Source: Mesorhizobium onobrychidis
GTDB taxonomy: Bacteria; Pseudomonadota; Alphaproteobacteria; Rhizobiales; Rhizobiaceae
Length of the DNA stretch: 64,000 nt
Reading direction: 5' to 3'
Assembly (NCBI RefSeq): GCF_024707545.1
Contig: NZ_CP062229.1
Span: forward strand, 558,001-622,000
Part shown: positions 27,830 to 37,453 of the stretch, one piece after another
How positions within the stretch are numbered: position 1 is the stretch's first letter
Layout: each line of letters begins with the position of its first letter
Position numbers and translations under genes: made by a program
Notes under the pieces: generated by a model
The model's database searches: none
What the model saw: the letters and a program-made list of their open reading frames with translations, nothing else
What the model was told of the DNA's origin: nothing

Positions 27830-28865
27830 GGTCGTTCACAAATGCGCGAATCTCCTCGACACTGAGTATTCGCCCCTCAAACTGCATCTCGTCATAAACC
27901 CAGGCAAGCGCCTGCAATAGGACCCGAGGTGATGCTGCGCCTCCAGTTTTCGCGTGCAAGGCGTTCACAAGTGCAGCCAAACCGTCTGCGCCGAAAGGGG
28001 CAGCGGGGTCCCCCGAATAACCGGTCGGCCGGAATGATGCCATTCGCTCGACTGCAAATGAGACTGCTTCCGCCTCGTCGAGAGCTGGCAGCGCAATACC
28101 GGGTCGAATGCCGACAAGAGTCTTCAATTCAGAAGGTAAAATCTCCAGCGCGGTCGACTCGGCGCGGCTAGCGACGCCCAAAACGACGGATAGCCAATTG
28201 CTATTTGCACTGAGTAGACTTCTAATGCTCTGCATTATTCGCTGGCCTTGCTTTGGGTTCCCAAAGGCCAAACGTTGGAATTCATCCAAACACAACATTA
28301 CGCGCTGAGATCTTGCCGCGAAGGCAGATATTATCTGACTCAATATCTCAGCCGCCCGGATGTCATCGTCAATTCTTGTTGAGATGCCGCTGGCGTTCCG
28401 CAAATCCTTCAACGAAGGTCGCCCTCCGCCAATCCAGTCGTGGATCAATGATCGTTCCGCTGCCCCCCCATGAATATAGGTTTGGGCCGCTCTGGCAAGA
28501 TCTGATTCAGCAGAGCCAAATTCCTGAATAGCATTCGCGACATTCTCTAGCGGCCATGATGCAAGTACGCGGCGATAGACATCTAAGAACTGGCGCGTCT
28601 GCTCTGGCACCTCAACGTAGCTGGGTAGAAAGCGATGTGACCCGGCTTCTTTCTTTGCCATCTCAATCAAATGAAGAAGGAAGTGGGTCTTTCCGGCTCC
28701 AAAATTCGCCCAAACAATATCGAGAGACGACTCCGACCTGTTGAACATCTGGTGTACCAGCCGCTGCGCGCGACGTTTTCCGTCGGGTCGTCCCGCCCAG
28801 GTACTTGCTGTTTCAGGACTCGCAGTGAACGCGAACACCCCGGGATTAAATAGCCCGTCCCTCAC
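27816..28865 (-). CDS. AAA/P-loop ATPase in HerA operon
   Basis: A 349-aa ATPase with Walker A NFGAGKTH (residues 54-61) and Walker B VMLCLDEFQRL (189-199). The FxAGKTHFL form and the LDEFQ form resemble STAND/ORC-like and BREX-type ATP-binding proteins. The C-terminal helical part (PRVLLQALAWVYDEMQ) resembles an AAA lid. The start is GTG, overlapping the previous stop (GTGA). It is a distinct protein from the frameshifted ATPase on the other strand, so the locus encodes three different P-loop ATPases. Confidence 0.75.
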   Translation of the reverse strand: MRDGLFNPGVFAFTASPETASTWAGRPDGKRRAQRLVHQMFNRSESSLDIVWANFGAGKTHFLLHLIEMAKKEAGSHRFLPSYVEVPEQTRQFLDVYRRVLASWPLENVANAIQEFGSAESDLARAAQTYIHGGAAERSLIHDWIGGGRPSLKDLRNASGISTRIDDDIRAAEILSQIISAFAARSQRVMLCLDEFQRLAFGNPKQGQRIMQSIRSLLSANSNWLSVVLGVASRAESTALEILPSELKTLVGIRPGIALPALDEAEAVSFAVERMASFRPTGYSGDPAAPFGADGLAALVNALHAKTGGAASPRVLLQALAWVYDEMQFEGRILSVEEIRAFVNDLAEA

Positions 28866-30151
28866 CTCAAAGCTCCCCTGCGCCTGACTGACACGAATTC
28901 TGCGTCGCGGCTATATCTGCCAGCAGAGGGCCGGACAACATCTGGATGCTGTCTAGCAAACGCTAAAATCGAGGTCCGAACTTCGTTCAAATTCAGCTTA
29001 GTCCCGCCCTCGGCCGCTAGTATAGCCAAGCTAAGACTTAGACGGTCAATGGAGACTAAGGGCGTGCCGGACGTGATAAGCGTCATTGCGTCATTTAGTA
29101 ACTCTATCGTGAGTTCTGGCGTACCCGATATGAGATTCTCTGGCCCAAATAGCGCTATAAGATTTTCATTCACCCATGCATTATAAGTCGTTTGCGAGCC
29201 AATCGTTCGGGCTGCGTCTGATAGACGTGCAGTGGGCATATAGAAATACTCGTAGGAACGGGACTGTGAGCCCTTTTCCAAAAGCCCTAGGTCAACAAGC
29301 GTCTCCATCCGAGACGAGGTGCGATGCCATGCGGTGGATGTTGAGCCTGGCGATTCGCCGTGACGTGCAGCCCGCTCAATGTCGGCCAGTGCATCGAACA
29401 ACGGTTGTTTCTGTGAACTGGACATGGATCGAGATTTTTCGGACTCCTCAGCTAATCCCGAGATAATTTCGGCATAAATAAAGGCAGCGTCCTTTTTCTT
29501 AATTGGTTTCCCGACTTCGGCTAGTGCCAGCACCAGACCTTTAAAAACGTCGAAATCCGCTCGCACAAACGACCACGCGTACACGACCCGCTCAAGTCCG
29601 ATGAGATAAGGATTTGTGTCGCCTGACCTTGCACGAATTTTGGCAACTAAACGTCCCTCTGGGGTTAAGTCCGCACTTCTGGATACGAAATCCAACAGAA
29701 CCGCCCAGTCAAAGATGTGCGAAAGGCCGGTTTTTGACCCGCTCTTTCCGCCGACTGTCACTGCACCAACCCGGGAGGGAACATCGGGAAAGCTAAGCAT
29801 ATAGTCCTGCCACCATACCTGCGGAGGACCAGCATCCGTTGCCCACAACGCTGTGTGATCAGATATTGTCTGAACTCTTAGCTGAGGATATCGATCTTTT
29901 CCGCGCCGGACAATCGAACCAGACTCGTCGACTACATCACATAGCGACTTCGACAAAAGGTATTCGGCCACATGCGAAGCGTCTTCATCTGATACCTGCA
30001 CGAATCTGGTGAGCCGCTGCGACAACTCCTCGATAACTCGGTACTCGTTTCCACCCAGATCAAGCGCTACTTCCAGTAGCACAGAAATGTGCCCCAACCT
30101 GAGCATGAACTCGTCTAGATTGAGAAGAACTCTTCCTTCTGGCGGCGACAT
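28862..30151 (-). CDS. Uncharacterised 429-aa partner of HerA-type ATPase
   Basis: A 429-aa soluble, mainly helical protein coupled to the HerA gene by a one-base overlap (TAATG). Noticeable segments are LLNLDEFMLRLGHISVLLEVALDLG near the N-terminus, a central IFDWAVLLDFVSRSADLTPEGR, and winged-helix-like stretches (METLVDLGLLEKGSQSRSYEYFYM), suggesting wHTH domains. No catalytic motif is seen. HerA proteins usually act with a nuclease or adaptor encoded next door; this protein holds that position. Confidence 0.65.
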   Translation of the reverse strand: MSPPEGRVLLNLDEFMLRLGHISVLLEVALDLGGNEYRVIEELSQRLTRFVQVSDEDASHVAEYLLSKSLCDVVDESGSIVRRGKDRYPQLRVQTISDHTALWATDAGPPQVWWQDYMLSFPDVPSRVGAVTVGGKSGSKTGLSHIFDWAVLLDFVSRSADLTPEGRLVAKIRARSGDTNPYLIGLERVVYAWSFVRADFDVFKGLVLALAEVGKPIKKKDAAFIYAEIISGLAEESEKSRSMSSSQKQPLFDALADIERAARHGESPGSTSTAWHRTSSRMETLVDLGLLEKGSQSRSYEYFYMPTARLSDAARTIGSQTTYNAWVNENLIALFGPENLISGTPELTIELLNDAMTLITSGTPLVSIDRLSLSLAILAAEGGTKLNLNEVRTSILAFARQHPDVVRPSAGRYSRDAEFVSVRRRGALR

Positions 30152-31665
30152 TAGGCCTCATAGCCCCCGTGTGCCGTGGTGCGTGGCCGCATCGAGACAA
30201 CACAGAGCCGGTTTAGAGCCGGCGCGTTTGCGCATGAAAACGTGGTAGTGCCCTGGTCTAGTCGACGTAGCAAATCGTCTACCGACACAGGTTGGCTGTC
30301 CACATTTGTCGCGCTTGGTAACGGCGACCTGATGTTTTCTCTCGCGACCGCCGCGTCTTTAGGGCTCGTGAGTTGGTGAACAATCAACGTCTCGATCTGG
30401 GATGTAAGCCTTGGATCAAGTGCGCTAGGTTGTTGTGTGGCTACAGCAAGGGACAGTCCGTAGTTTCTTCCCTCTTTCGCGTATTTGACAAATGTGTCAC
30501 GCGCCATTCCGTTAGGTCCGGTACCTGCAAGGTTGTGTGCCTCATCCATCATCACCCAAGTGCGTGGAACTGACGTCGAAATGATTTCGGCTAGGCGTGT
30601 TGATTCTTCTTTGGTGAGATCACCAGCCAGGTCTAGCCGTTTCTGAGCGAAAGATGCATCCCTCCGCTCGCGCATGAGCCTGCGAAGCAAAGTTGATACA
30701 ACCACGTTCTTCAGTGGGTCTGGCAAGCGAGCAAGCATTAGTATGGATACCCGGAAACTCCCTATGACATCGGTAAGCGGGGTGTTAGTCCCGGAGAACA
30801 AAGCTTGGGCGCCGTACGTGCCAACCCTCTGTCGTATGCTTCGAACGGTTGTGTCTTGGTATACTCCTTGTATTTCAGAACAGTTCTCCAGAAAAGCACT
30901 CAGATCGGCGAACGTAAACTGTTGGTCTGGGGCTATCCTATTCCCATTTCTGACATCGGTATACCCGTCTCTGCTGACATAGTTCAGCATGTCGGCTATC
31001 AGCATGCCCCTAGGTTCCGCGAATACATCAACCTCAAACAAAGAAGCCCAATCGTCGAGCTCCAGTTCGTGCGCCGCTATATAAAGCTGTCTCACGCCAG
31101 GCGGATCAATCGCTGGGTTCTGAAATCCCGCAGGTATCCAAAGGTCTACAGAAAGAGCACGAGACTGGAACCCAGCTTTATCCATAATGGCGAACTGCTT
31201 GCGAACTTCTGCGCTTCCGTCATTAATAAGTGGAATTGTTGAGGTCCAAAAAATGTCCATGATATCCAGGACCAACGCGCCGCGCGGGGTTGCCAATTCT
31301 GCCAGCCGCGTTGATCCTGCTCCTGAGGCTAAGCCCTCCAAAAGCAACCCGAGCGAGTACGATTTGCCGGTTCCTCGCTTGCCGAAGATACCAACAACCT
31401 GCTCACCAGTTATATCGAGCCATAGCCGCCGCCGAGCCCCTGCCTCTGCTAGTGTGCCAAGGAGCAGCTTATCTCGCCCGCGCTGCCCAGCATCGCCCAC
31501 TACCAAGTCGCCCGGCTGGCGGGTCACTTCAGGTTCGAGCCGATAGTTCGTCATCTCAGATTGCTCATCCAGCAGTTTGATGCTGACCAACATATCTATG
31601 CATTGGCGGATTCGCGCAACTCGCGCCTCAGGAATGACGAAATTTTCCGTGCGGGTTTCTAACAT
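30151..31665 (-). CDS. HerA-type hexameric DNA-translocase ATPase
   Basis: A 504-aa HerA/FtsK-superfamily ATPase. The N-terminal beta region (about residues 40-90) precedes Walker A GKRGTGKSY (95-103). Walker B is RTWVMMDEAHNL (368-379), and an arginine-bearing LAVATQQPSALDPRL segment follows, as in HerA. It probably forms a hexamer that pumps or unwinds DNA for a partner nuclease. It is the promoter-proximal gene of a five-gene overlapping operon. The nearest nuclease candidate is the PLD protein of the convergent unit. Confidence 0.85.
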   Translation of the reverse strand: MLETRTENFVIPEARVARIRQCIDMLVSIKLLDEQSEMTNYRLEPEVTRQPGDLVVGDAGQRGRDKLLLGTLAEAGARRRLWLDITGEQVVGIFGKRGTGKSYSLGLLLEGLASGAGSTRLAELATPRGALVLDIMDIFWTSTIPLINDGSAEVRKQFAIMDKAGFQSRALSVDLWIPAGFQNPAIDPPGVRQLYIAAHELELDDWASLFEVDVFAEPRGMLIADMLNYVSRDGYTDVRNGNRIAPDQQFTFADLSAFLENCSEIQGVYQDTTVRSIRQRVGTYGAQALFSGTNTPLTDVIGSFRVSILMLARLPDPLKNVVVSTLLRRLMRERRDASFAQKRLDLAGDLTKEESTRLAEIISTSVPRTWVMMDEAHNLAGTGPNGMARDTFVKYAKEGRNYGLSLAVATQQPSALDPRLTSQIETLIVHQLTSPKDAAVARENIRSPLPSATNVDSQPVSVDDLLRRLDQGTTTFSCANAPALNRLCVVSMRPRTTAHGGYEA

Positions 31666-31869
31666 ACTGCGGGCGCGAGTTTCCCCCCATAGGCTACATT
31701 CTGATAGCTAACCCGGTCACAATCTCGTCACAGAGGTTGCAAATTTGGGACTGCAACCAGCTTGACTATGGCAAAGCCGGAGGGTTACCCTCTAACGTCA
31801 ACCGGCTGTAGCCATTGAGTTATTTCCGGGGTGTGAACGATTTCGATCTTGATTGCGACCGCTGGCTGG

Positions 31870-31919
31870 CTGCCCTCCGAATGCAGAGATCATAGGTTAG
31901 AATCCTATCGGGTGCGCCA
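31870..31919 (+). other. Partial tRNA-Arg 3' end: attachment-site copy at right end of island
   Basis: 50 nt matching tRNA-Arg positions 18088-18137 (anticodon loop to CCA) at 45 of 50 bases. There is no 5' half, so it is not a functional tRNA. Two of the five differences keep the T-stem paired (C:G to T:A), while the TTCGAA loop is changed to TTAGAA. It is best explained as the att site left by integration at tRNA-Arg. The rest of 31666-31869 shows only the probable promoter region of the HerA operon. Confidence 0.75.
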
Positions 31920-32074
31920 ACTTGCGATCTGCCAAACTCTCATTTCAGCCACATCTCATAAAGCTGAATGTCGAATCCTGTCCTACCCGCATGCCGCCTC
32001 GCTCTCACCGATGGGTCTGGAACCCAATCGGCTTCGAACGACTTGTTGTCGGTAGCTCTTGAAGGGAGAGACCA

Positions 32075-32308
32075 TTGTCCGCACCAAAGGAAATGGATGT
32101 CGTCCTCGAAAAGCTGCCTTTGAGGATCGGCGCCTACATACCCGACGACTTGCTGGAGGACTGGTTCGCGCCGGGAACGGGCATGAACCCGGTCAGCAAG
32201 GAAGCGCTGGCGGCCGCCAAGACTTACGGATGGCGCTTCGAATGCGAGTTCAAGCACTACCCCGAACGGATGGAGGGCGTGTTCTGGAAGTGGGTGCCGG
32301 CGATCTGA
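32075..32308 (+). CDS. Repeated small gene, intact copy 3 (77 aa, unknown function)
   Basis: A 77-aa protein starting at TTG with AAGGGAG 8 nt upstream; an ATG six codons in is the alternative start. The sequence runs MDVVLEKLPLRIGAYIPDDL, then LEDWFAPGTGMNPVS, YGWRFECEF, KHYPERMEGVFWKWVPAI. It is rich in aromatic residues near the C-terminus and has no signal peptide. Four copies are present in the window, two intact. Conservation with the upstream 90 bp suggests the unit is duplicated with its own regulatory region. No family recognised. Confidence 0.65.
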   Translation: MSAPKEMDVVLEKLPLRIGAYIPDDLLEDWFAPGTGMNPVSKEALAAAKTYGWRFECEFKHYPERMEGVFWKWVPAI

Positions 32309-32434
32309 TCCGCACAATTGCCATCGGCCCCTTGGCGCTTCAGTGATAGAGATTGCCGCGGATCTGTCAAACCGAGTGGACTTGAAGGCCATGCGTACCT
32401 ATCTGCTAATACGTTCTCAGCGAATGTTAGGCAT

Positions 32435-34189
32435 ATGAGTAACGAACGCATTCAACGTCGGCTTGCCGCCATTCTGGCGGCTGACGTCGTCGGCTACAGT
32501 CGGCTCATGGAGTGGGATGAAGCAAGCACGCTGACGGAGCTGAAGCTCCGGTGGAGCGATATGGTGGAGCCGCTCGTCGCCCGCCATCAGGGCCGTATCT
32601 TTAAGACGATCGGCGATGCGATACTGGCCGAGTTCGGCAGTGCCATTGGCGCCGTCGAATGTGCGATCGAAGTGCAGCAGGCCATGGCCGCGGCGAATGC
32701 CGACGTTCCCGCGGAACGGCGCATCGTGCTGCGCATTGGTGTCCATCTCGGCGATGTAATGGTCGAGGGCAGCGATCTTTATGGCGACGGCGTCAACGTG
32801 GCCACCCGCATCGAGGGGCTCGCCGATCCGGGGGGCGTGGTGATTTCAGATGGTATCCACGAGCATATGCGCGGCCGCCTGGGCATCGATTTCGTCGACG
32901 GCGGCAATCGCGAGGTCAAGAACATCGAGCGCGCGCTGCACATCTGGACCTGGTCGCCGAAGACAGCCGCGCCCGCCGATGCAGTCGGTGGATTGCAGCC
33001 GCCGCTCGGCAAGCCGTCGATTGCGGTGCTGCCGTTCGACAACATGTCGGGCGATCCCGAGCAGGGCTATTTTGCCGACGGGATCGCCGAGGACATCATC
33101 ACCGACCTTTCGAGGGTCTCGGGCCTGTTCGTCATCGCCAGGAATTCCTCCTTCGCCTACAAGGGCCAGGCACCGGATGTGCGCAAGGTGAGCCGCGAGC
33201 TCGGCGTCCGCTACGTGCTGGAGGGAAGCGTGCGCCGGGCCGCCAACCGTATCCGCATCAACGCCCAGATGATCGACGGGACGACGGGCGGCCATCTCTG
33301 GGCGGAGCGCTATGATCGCGATCTCGAAGACATCTTCGCGGTTCAGGACGAGGTGACCCGCACCATCGTCAGCGCACTCGAGGTGAAGCTGACCGCCGGC
33401 GAGGAGGCGCGGCGCGGCAAGCACGGCAAGGTCGATCCGGAGGTCTACGATCTGATTGTCCGCGCCCGTCAGACCGCCTTGCAATTTCGTCCCGAGGCAT
33501 CGGTTGAAGCGCGCAAGATGCTAGAGCGCGCACTGGCGATAGATCCGGGGCTGGCTCTCGGCTATTCGGGGCTCGCCATGGTCACCTTCGCCGACTACGC
33601 CAACCAGTGGAACGGCGCGACCGAGGACAATCTGACCAAGGCGCGGGAACTGGCGCACAAGGCGATCGAAACCGACGACACCGAGCCGCAAGGCCATATC
33701 GCGCTTGCGATCTGCCTTTCCTGGATGCGGCGCCTGGACGAGGCGGAGCATGAAGCGGAGCGCGCCATCGCTCTCGACCCCAATTCCGCACAGGCCTTCA
33801 GCGTACTTGGCAGCGTGAGGGATTTCCAGGGGCAGCATGAAGATGCGGTTGCGCTTTTTACCCGGGCCCATCGGCTCGATCCCCAGTTCGACATGTCCCT
33901 GCACCTAATGGGAAGGGCCCTCCTGGCGCTTGGCCGCTTCGACGAAGCCGAGATCGCGTTCAAGCGGCGGCTGGCGCTGGCGCCGCGGACGGACATGACG
34001 CGCTTCTATCTCGCCTGCCTCTATGGCCTCACCGGACGCCATGACGAAGCGCGCCGCTACTGGCAGGAGACGCAGCAGGTCAATCCGAACTTTTCCGTTG
34101 AACGCCTCGGTCAGATACTCCCCTATCGGAATCCCAGTCAGCTCGGTCGGCTGGTGGAGGGGCTGCGCAACGCCGGCATCGCGATCTGA
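32435..34189 (+). CDS. Class III adenylate/guanylate cyclase with TolB-like and TPR region
   Basis: A 584-aa protein. The cyclase domain (residues 1-170) retains metal-binding D17 (ADVVGYSRL) and D61 (TIGDAILAEF) and the transition-state pair N121/R125 (NVATRIEGL), so it should be active on ATP or GTP. Residues 195-330 resemble the TolB-like/CadC-type domain (IAVLPFDNMSGDPEQGYFADGI). The C-terminal 230 residues hold TPRs (ALAIDPGLALGYSG, AIALDPNSAQAFSVLG). There is no membrane segment. Such multi-copy cyclases are typical of rhizobia. Confidence 0.9.
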   Translation: MSNERIQRRLAAILAADVVGYSRLMEWDEASTLTELKLRWSDMVEPLVARHQGRIFKTIGDAILAEFGSAIGAVECAIEVQQAMAAANADVPAERRIVLRIGVHLGDVMVEGSDLYGDGVNVATRIEGLADPGGVVISDGIHEHMRGRLGIDFVDGGNREVKNIERALHIWTWSPKTAAPADAVGGLQPPLGKPSIAVLPFDNMSGDPEQGYFADGIAEDIITDLSRVSGLFVIARNSSFAYKGQAPDVRKVSRELGVRYVLEGSVRRAANRIRINAQMIDGTTGGHLWAERYDRDLEDIFAVQDEVTRTIVSALEVKLTAGEEARRGKHGKVDPEVYDLIVRARQTALQFRPEASVEARKMLERALAIDPGLALGYSGLAMVTFADYANQWNGATEDNLTKARELAHKAIETDDTEPQGHIALAICLSWMRRLDEAEHEAERAIALDPNSAQAFSVLGSVRDFQGQHEDAVALFTRAHRLDPQFDMSLHLMGRALLALGRFDEAEIAFKRRLALAPRTDMTRFYLACLYGLTGRHDEARRYWQETQQVNPNFSVERLGQILPYRNPSQLGRLVEGLRNAGIAI

Positions 34190-34361
34190 TCAGATATTCC
34201 GGTCCACCAGGCAGATGTGGCAGCAGCCGGAACCATGGCCCGGAGTCCAGGTGACGTTCTCGAAACGCACACCTGTCGCCTCGAACAGGCCGCGATCGAA
34301 TGCGCCGGCAATGCGGCACAGAACCGCGAGCTCTCGTCGCCAACGCCGGCATCCAGTCAGC

Positions 34362-34523
34362 CGTCTTTCAATTCGACCGATGCTCGGCTTCAAGCCGACC
34401 GTCACCGCCGGCATCATCCTGTCCGGTATCGAGATGGTTCACATGATGCGCAAGCACCAGGCGAGGTACACCTACAATCCCAATCCATCCCTGGCCGAGC
34501 AGTTCGCCATTCTCGCCGCCTGA
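34362..34523 (+). pseudogene. IS6-family transposase 3' remnant
   Basis: A fragment of about 53 codons encoding SIRPMLGFKPTVTAGII, LSGIEMVHMMRKHQARY and LAEQFAILAA, the C-terminus of IS6-family transposases (RPMLGFK...GIEMMHMIRKGQ pattern). The DDE catalytic core is missing. It marks an old insertion or deletion in the mosaic region. The 170 bp between the cyclase stop and this fragment contain nothing else recognisable. Confidence 0.6.
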
Positions 34524-34563
34524 CCAACAGCGCACCACTTCTCCCTGCGTCCCAAGTCAGCCG

Positions 34564-34785
34564 TTGCAACAAAACCAGTCCCGGATCGTGGCGGAGACGC
34601 TGGTGCCTGGCACATCGGTGGCCGAAGCGGCGCGCCGGCGCAACATGAACGCCAACATGCTGTTCATTTGGCGTCCCGAGGTCGGGCAGGGCCGCCTGCC
34701 AGCTGTCGCGCCCCAGCCGAAAGGGGCCGACAAATCCGCTGCGATGGAGTTCATCCCGATAGGCATCATCGGTCGCGATGACGGG
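34564..34785 (+). pseudogene. IS66-family TnpA (accessory orf) remnant
   Basis: Encodes SRIVAETLVPGTSVAEAARRRNMNANMLFIWR, the HTH of the IS66 TnpA/IS3 OrfA-like protein, followed by FIPIGIIGRDD, typical of the end of IS66 TnpA. The start of the frame and the TnpB/TnpC genes are missing. It is a remnant adjacent to the IS6 fragment. Nothing else is seen up to 34994. Confidence 0.55.
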
Positions 34786-34994
34786 CCCAGGCCTATAAGC
34801 GCGGCGCCGCGATGCAAGCCTCGCTCGCGATTATTTCGGGGCCCACTGAGCCGGAGCCGCGCGATACCTTGAGGAGACCCTGGAGCGGAGGGATAAGCGG
34901 AATCCAGACACCTGATCATTGCGGATGTGCCGAGGCGGCGGTAGCTTACCTCCGGGCCATCGAACACGGGCCTTCGGGCTAAGGACGGGGTCAA

Positions 34995-36815
34995 ATGAAC
35001 AGAAGACGTCTATTGCGGACAACCGCAGCAGCCCTCCCCTTCCTGCACAGCCTGTGGTCGTGGGTGCTTAGCCCGATCCAGGCGGCGGCAGCAGACCGTT
35101 CTATGTCGCGCGTCCGTCCGACTCACCCGGAATGGCCGTCCCAGGCAAGTTGGGACCGGCTTAACCAGGAGGTCGGGGGTCAACTCGAAAAGGTTCGCTC
35201 ACCGCTCGCCGCGTGCATGGAAGCGCCGTCGAGCCCCCGCTGCACCGATGTCTTCAAGGAACTGAAGAATCCCTATTACCTCGGCGACGAGGTTGGGCTA
35301 ACGCAGACCCTCGGCTGGGTCGATGGCTGGACGTCACAGCCGAGCGCCTATGCGGTGGCCGCGCGAACGACCGGCGATGTCGTGGCGGCGGTAAATTTCG
35401 CCCGCGAGAACAATTTGCGGCTCGTCGTGAAGGGCGGCGGGCACAGCTATCAGGGCACCTCCTGTGCCCCGGATTCCCTGGTGATCTGGACACGCAAAAT
35501 GAACGCCGTCACCTTGCATGATGCGTTCGTCGCCACGGGATGTGCCGGGCAACAGCCGCCGCAGCCGGCCGTCACCGTCGAGGCAGGCGCGATCTGGGGT
35601 CACGTCTACGACGCGGTCACGACGAAGGCGGGCCGCTACGTCCAGGGTGGCGGCTGCCTGACGGTGGGCGTTGCGGGCCTGATCCAGAGCGGCGGCTTCG
35701 GCAGTTTCTCGAAGGCCTACGGGATGGCCGCGGCGAGCCTGCTGGGGGCCGAGATCGTTACCGCCGATGGCGAAGTGAGGATCGCCAACGCCTGCACGAA
35801 CCCTGACCTATTCTGGGGGATCAAGGGCGGCGGTGGCGGCAGCCTCGGCGTCGTAACGCGGCTTACGCTGCGCACACACGAACTGCCGCAGTTCTTCGGC
35901 GCGGTGTTCGCGACGATCAAGGCGGCATCGGACGCCGCCTTCCGCCGGCTAATCGGCCAGATCCTGGAATTCTACAGCGCGGCGCTGTTCAATCCGCATT
36001 GGGGCGAGCAGATCCGCCTCCGGCCGGGCAACGTTCTCGATATCGCAATGGTGTTCCAAGGGCTCGACCAGCAGAAGACGGAGACGGTCTGGCGGCCGTT
36101 CTTGGACTGGCTGGAAGGCGCTCCGCAGGATTTCAGCCTCGACTCGGAGCCGATGATCATGGCGGTGCCGGCTCGAAATTTCTGGGACCCCGCAATTCTC
36201 ACAAAACTTCCCGGATTGGTGATCGCCGACGATCGCCCCGGCGCGCCAAAAGCCAACCTATTCTGGGCAGGCAACGTGGGGGAAGCGGGACAGGTCCTGC
36301 ACGGTTATCAGTCCGCCTGGCTTCCGTCCTTCCTCCTGCAACCGGGCCAGCAGGGCCGTCTTGCCGATGCCCTGTTCGCGGCGACCCGGCATTGGGGCAT
36401 CTCCTTGCACTTCAACAAGGGCCTGGCAGGCGCCTCTGCGGAGGCAATTGAGGCGGCCCGCGACACGGCGACGAACCCGGCGGTGCTCGACGCCTTCGCG
36501 CTGGCCATCAGCGGCGCCGAAGGGCCGCCGGCCTATCCCGGCATTCCCGGTCACGAGCCCGACGTGCCGACCGCCCGCCGGCATGCAGCCGCGATCGACA
36601 ACGCAATGACCGAGGCGCGCAAACTGCCGGCCGTCGGCTCCTATGTGTCGGAAAGCGATTTCTTCGACGAGGCGTGGCGGGAGTCTTTTTGGGGCTCGAA
36701 CTACGCAAGGCTCCTCGCCGTGAAGGACAAATACGACCCTGACGGCCTCTTCTTCGTGCATCACGGTGTGGGCAGTGAACGCTGGAGCGCCGACGGCTTC
36801 ACGAGAGTGACCTGA
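34995..36815 (+). CDS. Exported FAD-binding oxidoreductase with BBE domain
   Basis: A 606-aa flavoprotein of the berberine-bridge-enzyme type. The N-terminus MNRRRLLRTTAAALPFL is a Tat-like signal, so it is likely a folded periplasmic enzyme. The FAD-binding motif KGGGHSYQG (H150) and C157 are candidates for bicovalent FAD attachment. The PCMH fold follows (QGGGCLTVGVAGLIQSGGFG), and the C-terminal BBE motif is NYARLLAVKDKYDPDGLFFVHHGVG. It would oxidise an alcohol or sugar; the substrate is unknown. It stands alone between IS remnants and an empty stretch. Confidence 0.9.
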   Translation: MNRRRLLRTTAAALPFLHSLWSWVLSPIQAAAADRSMSRVRPTHPEWPSQASWDRLNQEVGGQLEKVRSPLAACMEAPSSPRCTDVFKELKNPYYLGDEVGLTQTLGWVDGWTSQPSAYAVAARTTGDVVAAVNFARENNLRLVVKGGGHSYQGTSCAPDSLVIWTRKMNAVTLHDAFVATGCAGQQPPQPAVTVEAGAIWGHVYDAVTTKAGRYVQGGGCLTVGVAGLIQSGGFGSFSKAYGMAAASLLGAEIVTADGEVRIANACTNPDLFWGIKGGGGGSLGVVTRLTLRTHELPQFFGAVFATIKAASDAAFRRLIGQILEFYSAALFNPHWGEQIRLRPGNVLDIAMVFQGLDQQKTETVWRPFLDWLEGAPQDFSLDSEPMIMAVPARNFWDPAILTKLPGLVIADDRPGAPKANLFWAGNVGEAGQVLHGYQSAWLPSFLLQPGQQGRLADALFAATRHWGISLHFNKGLAGASAEAIEAARDTATNPAVLDAFALAISGAEGPPAYPGIPGHEPDVPTARRHAAAIDNAMTEARKLPAVGSYVSESDFFDEAWRESFWGSNYARLLAVKDKYDPDGLFFVHHGVGSERWSADGFTRVT

Positions 36816-37159
36816 CATTGGCGATCGGGGCAAGGAACCTCTGCGGACACCTCAACCATTCAATGTGCGACGTTTGTTAAAGGCGAAGGTTCGCCACGGT
36901 CAGCAGAATGATTTGGCGTCATGGGCAAAATGACGGCCGAACGGATGAGCCGGGTCGTGGAATATACTCTGCTCAGCCACCATCATCGTGGTCGCCGTTC
37001 CGAGCGGCTCCCCCGTTCCCAGATTTCGCGCAAATCGCGGAAACGCGCCGCTGTGGCAGAAGAAGTCGTACCAGCCGCCCGGAACTGTGGATCGGCGCGG
37101 TCGCGTCGGCCGTTTGCCTGCGCCAACGGTCGGCGCGATCTTTATTGTCGCTTCTTTTT
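36816..37159. other. Intergenic region without recognised genes
   Basis: 344 bp between the FAD oxidoreductase and the convergent GYD gene. Open frames here have no ribosome site or family similarity. No clear terminator or repeat was seen. Confidence 0.4.
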
Positions 37160-37453
37160 TCAGCCCATCTTGGCAATGACCTTTGCCATATCGTTGGCGT
37201 CTAACGCCCTTAGGGTCTGCGTTCGGACGTTGCCGAGCGAAGCTATTGATAAGCTGAGCGCGGTCGCGGCTATATCATCGTCGGCTTCGGCAATCGCGAC
37301 CACGTCGTGCTGACCGAGCGTCCAGTAAAGCGAATGCACTTTGACCCCGCTTTTGGCCGCCATCTCCTTGAATGCTTCAGCACGCTTTACGGTGTCCTTG
37401 ACTGTCTTTGCCCCCTGATCCGTGAAGTTGGTGAGCAGCACATAGTAAGCCAT
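37160..37453 (-). CDS. GYD domain protein
   Basis: A 97-aa protein of the GYD family: N-terminal YYVLLTNFTDQGAKTVKDT, central KVHSLYWTLGQHDVVAIAEADDD and C-terminal RTQTLRAL. It is predicted to have a ferredoxin-like dimeric alpha-beta fold and is cytoplasmic. Members of the family are small stress-associated proteins without a known reaction. The gene is isolated in a region rich in remnants. Confidence 0.88.
   Translation of the reverse strand: MAYYVLLTNFTDQGAKTVKDTVKRAEAFKEMAAKSGVKVHSLYWTLGQHDVVAIAEADDDIAATALSLSIASLGNVRTQTLRALDANDMAKVIAKMG

Noticed and set aside
31870..31919. Second tRNA-Arg gene
   Set aside because: Only the 3' 50 nt are present; D-arm and 5' acceptor strand are missing and the T-loop TTCGAA is changed.
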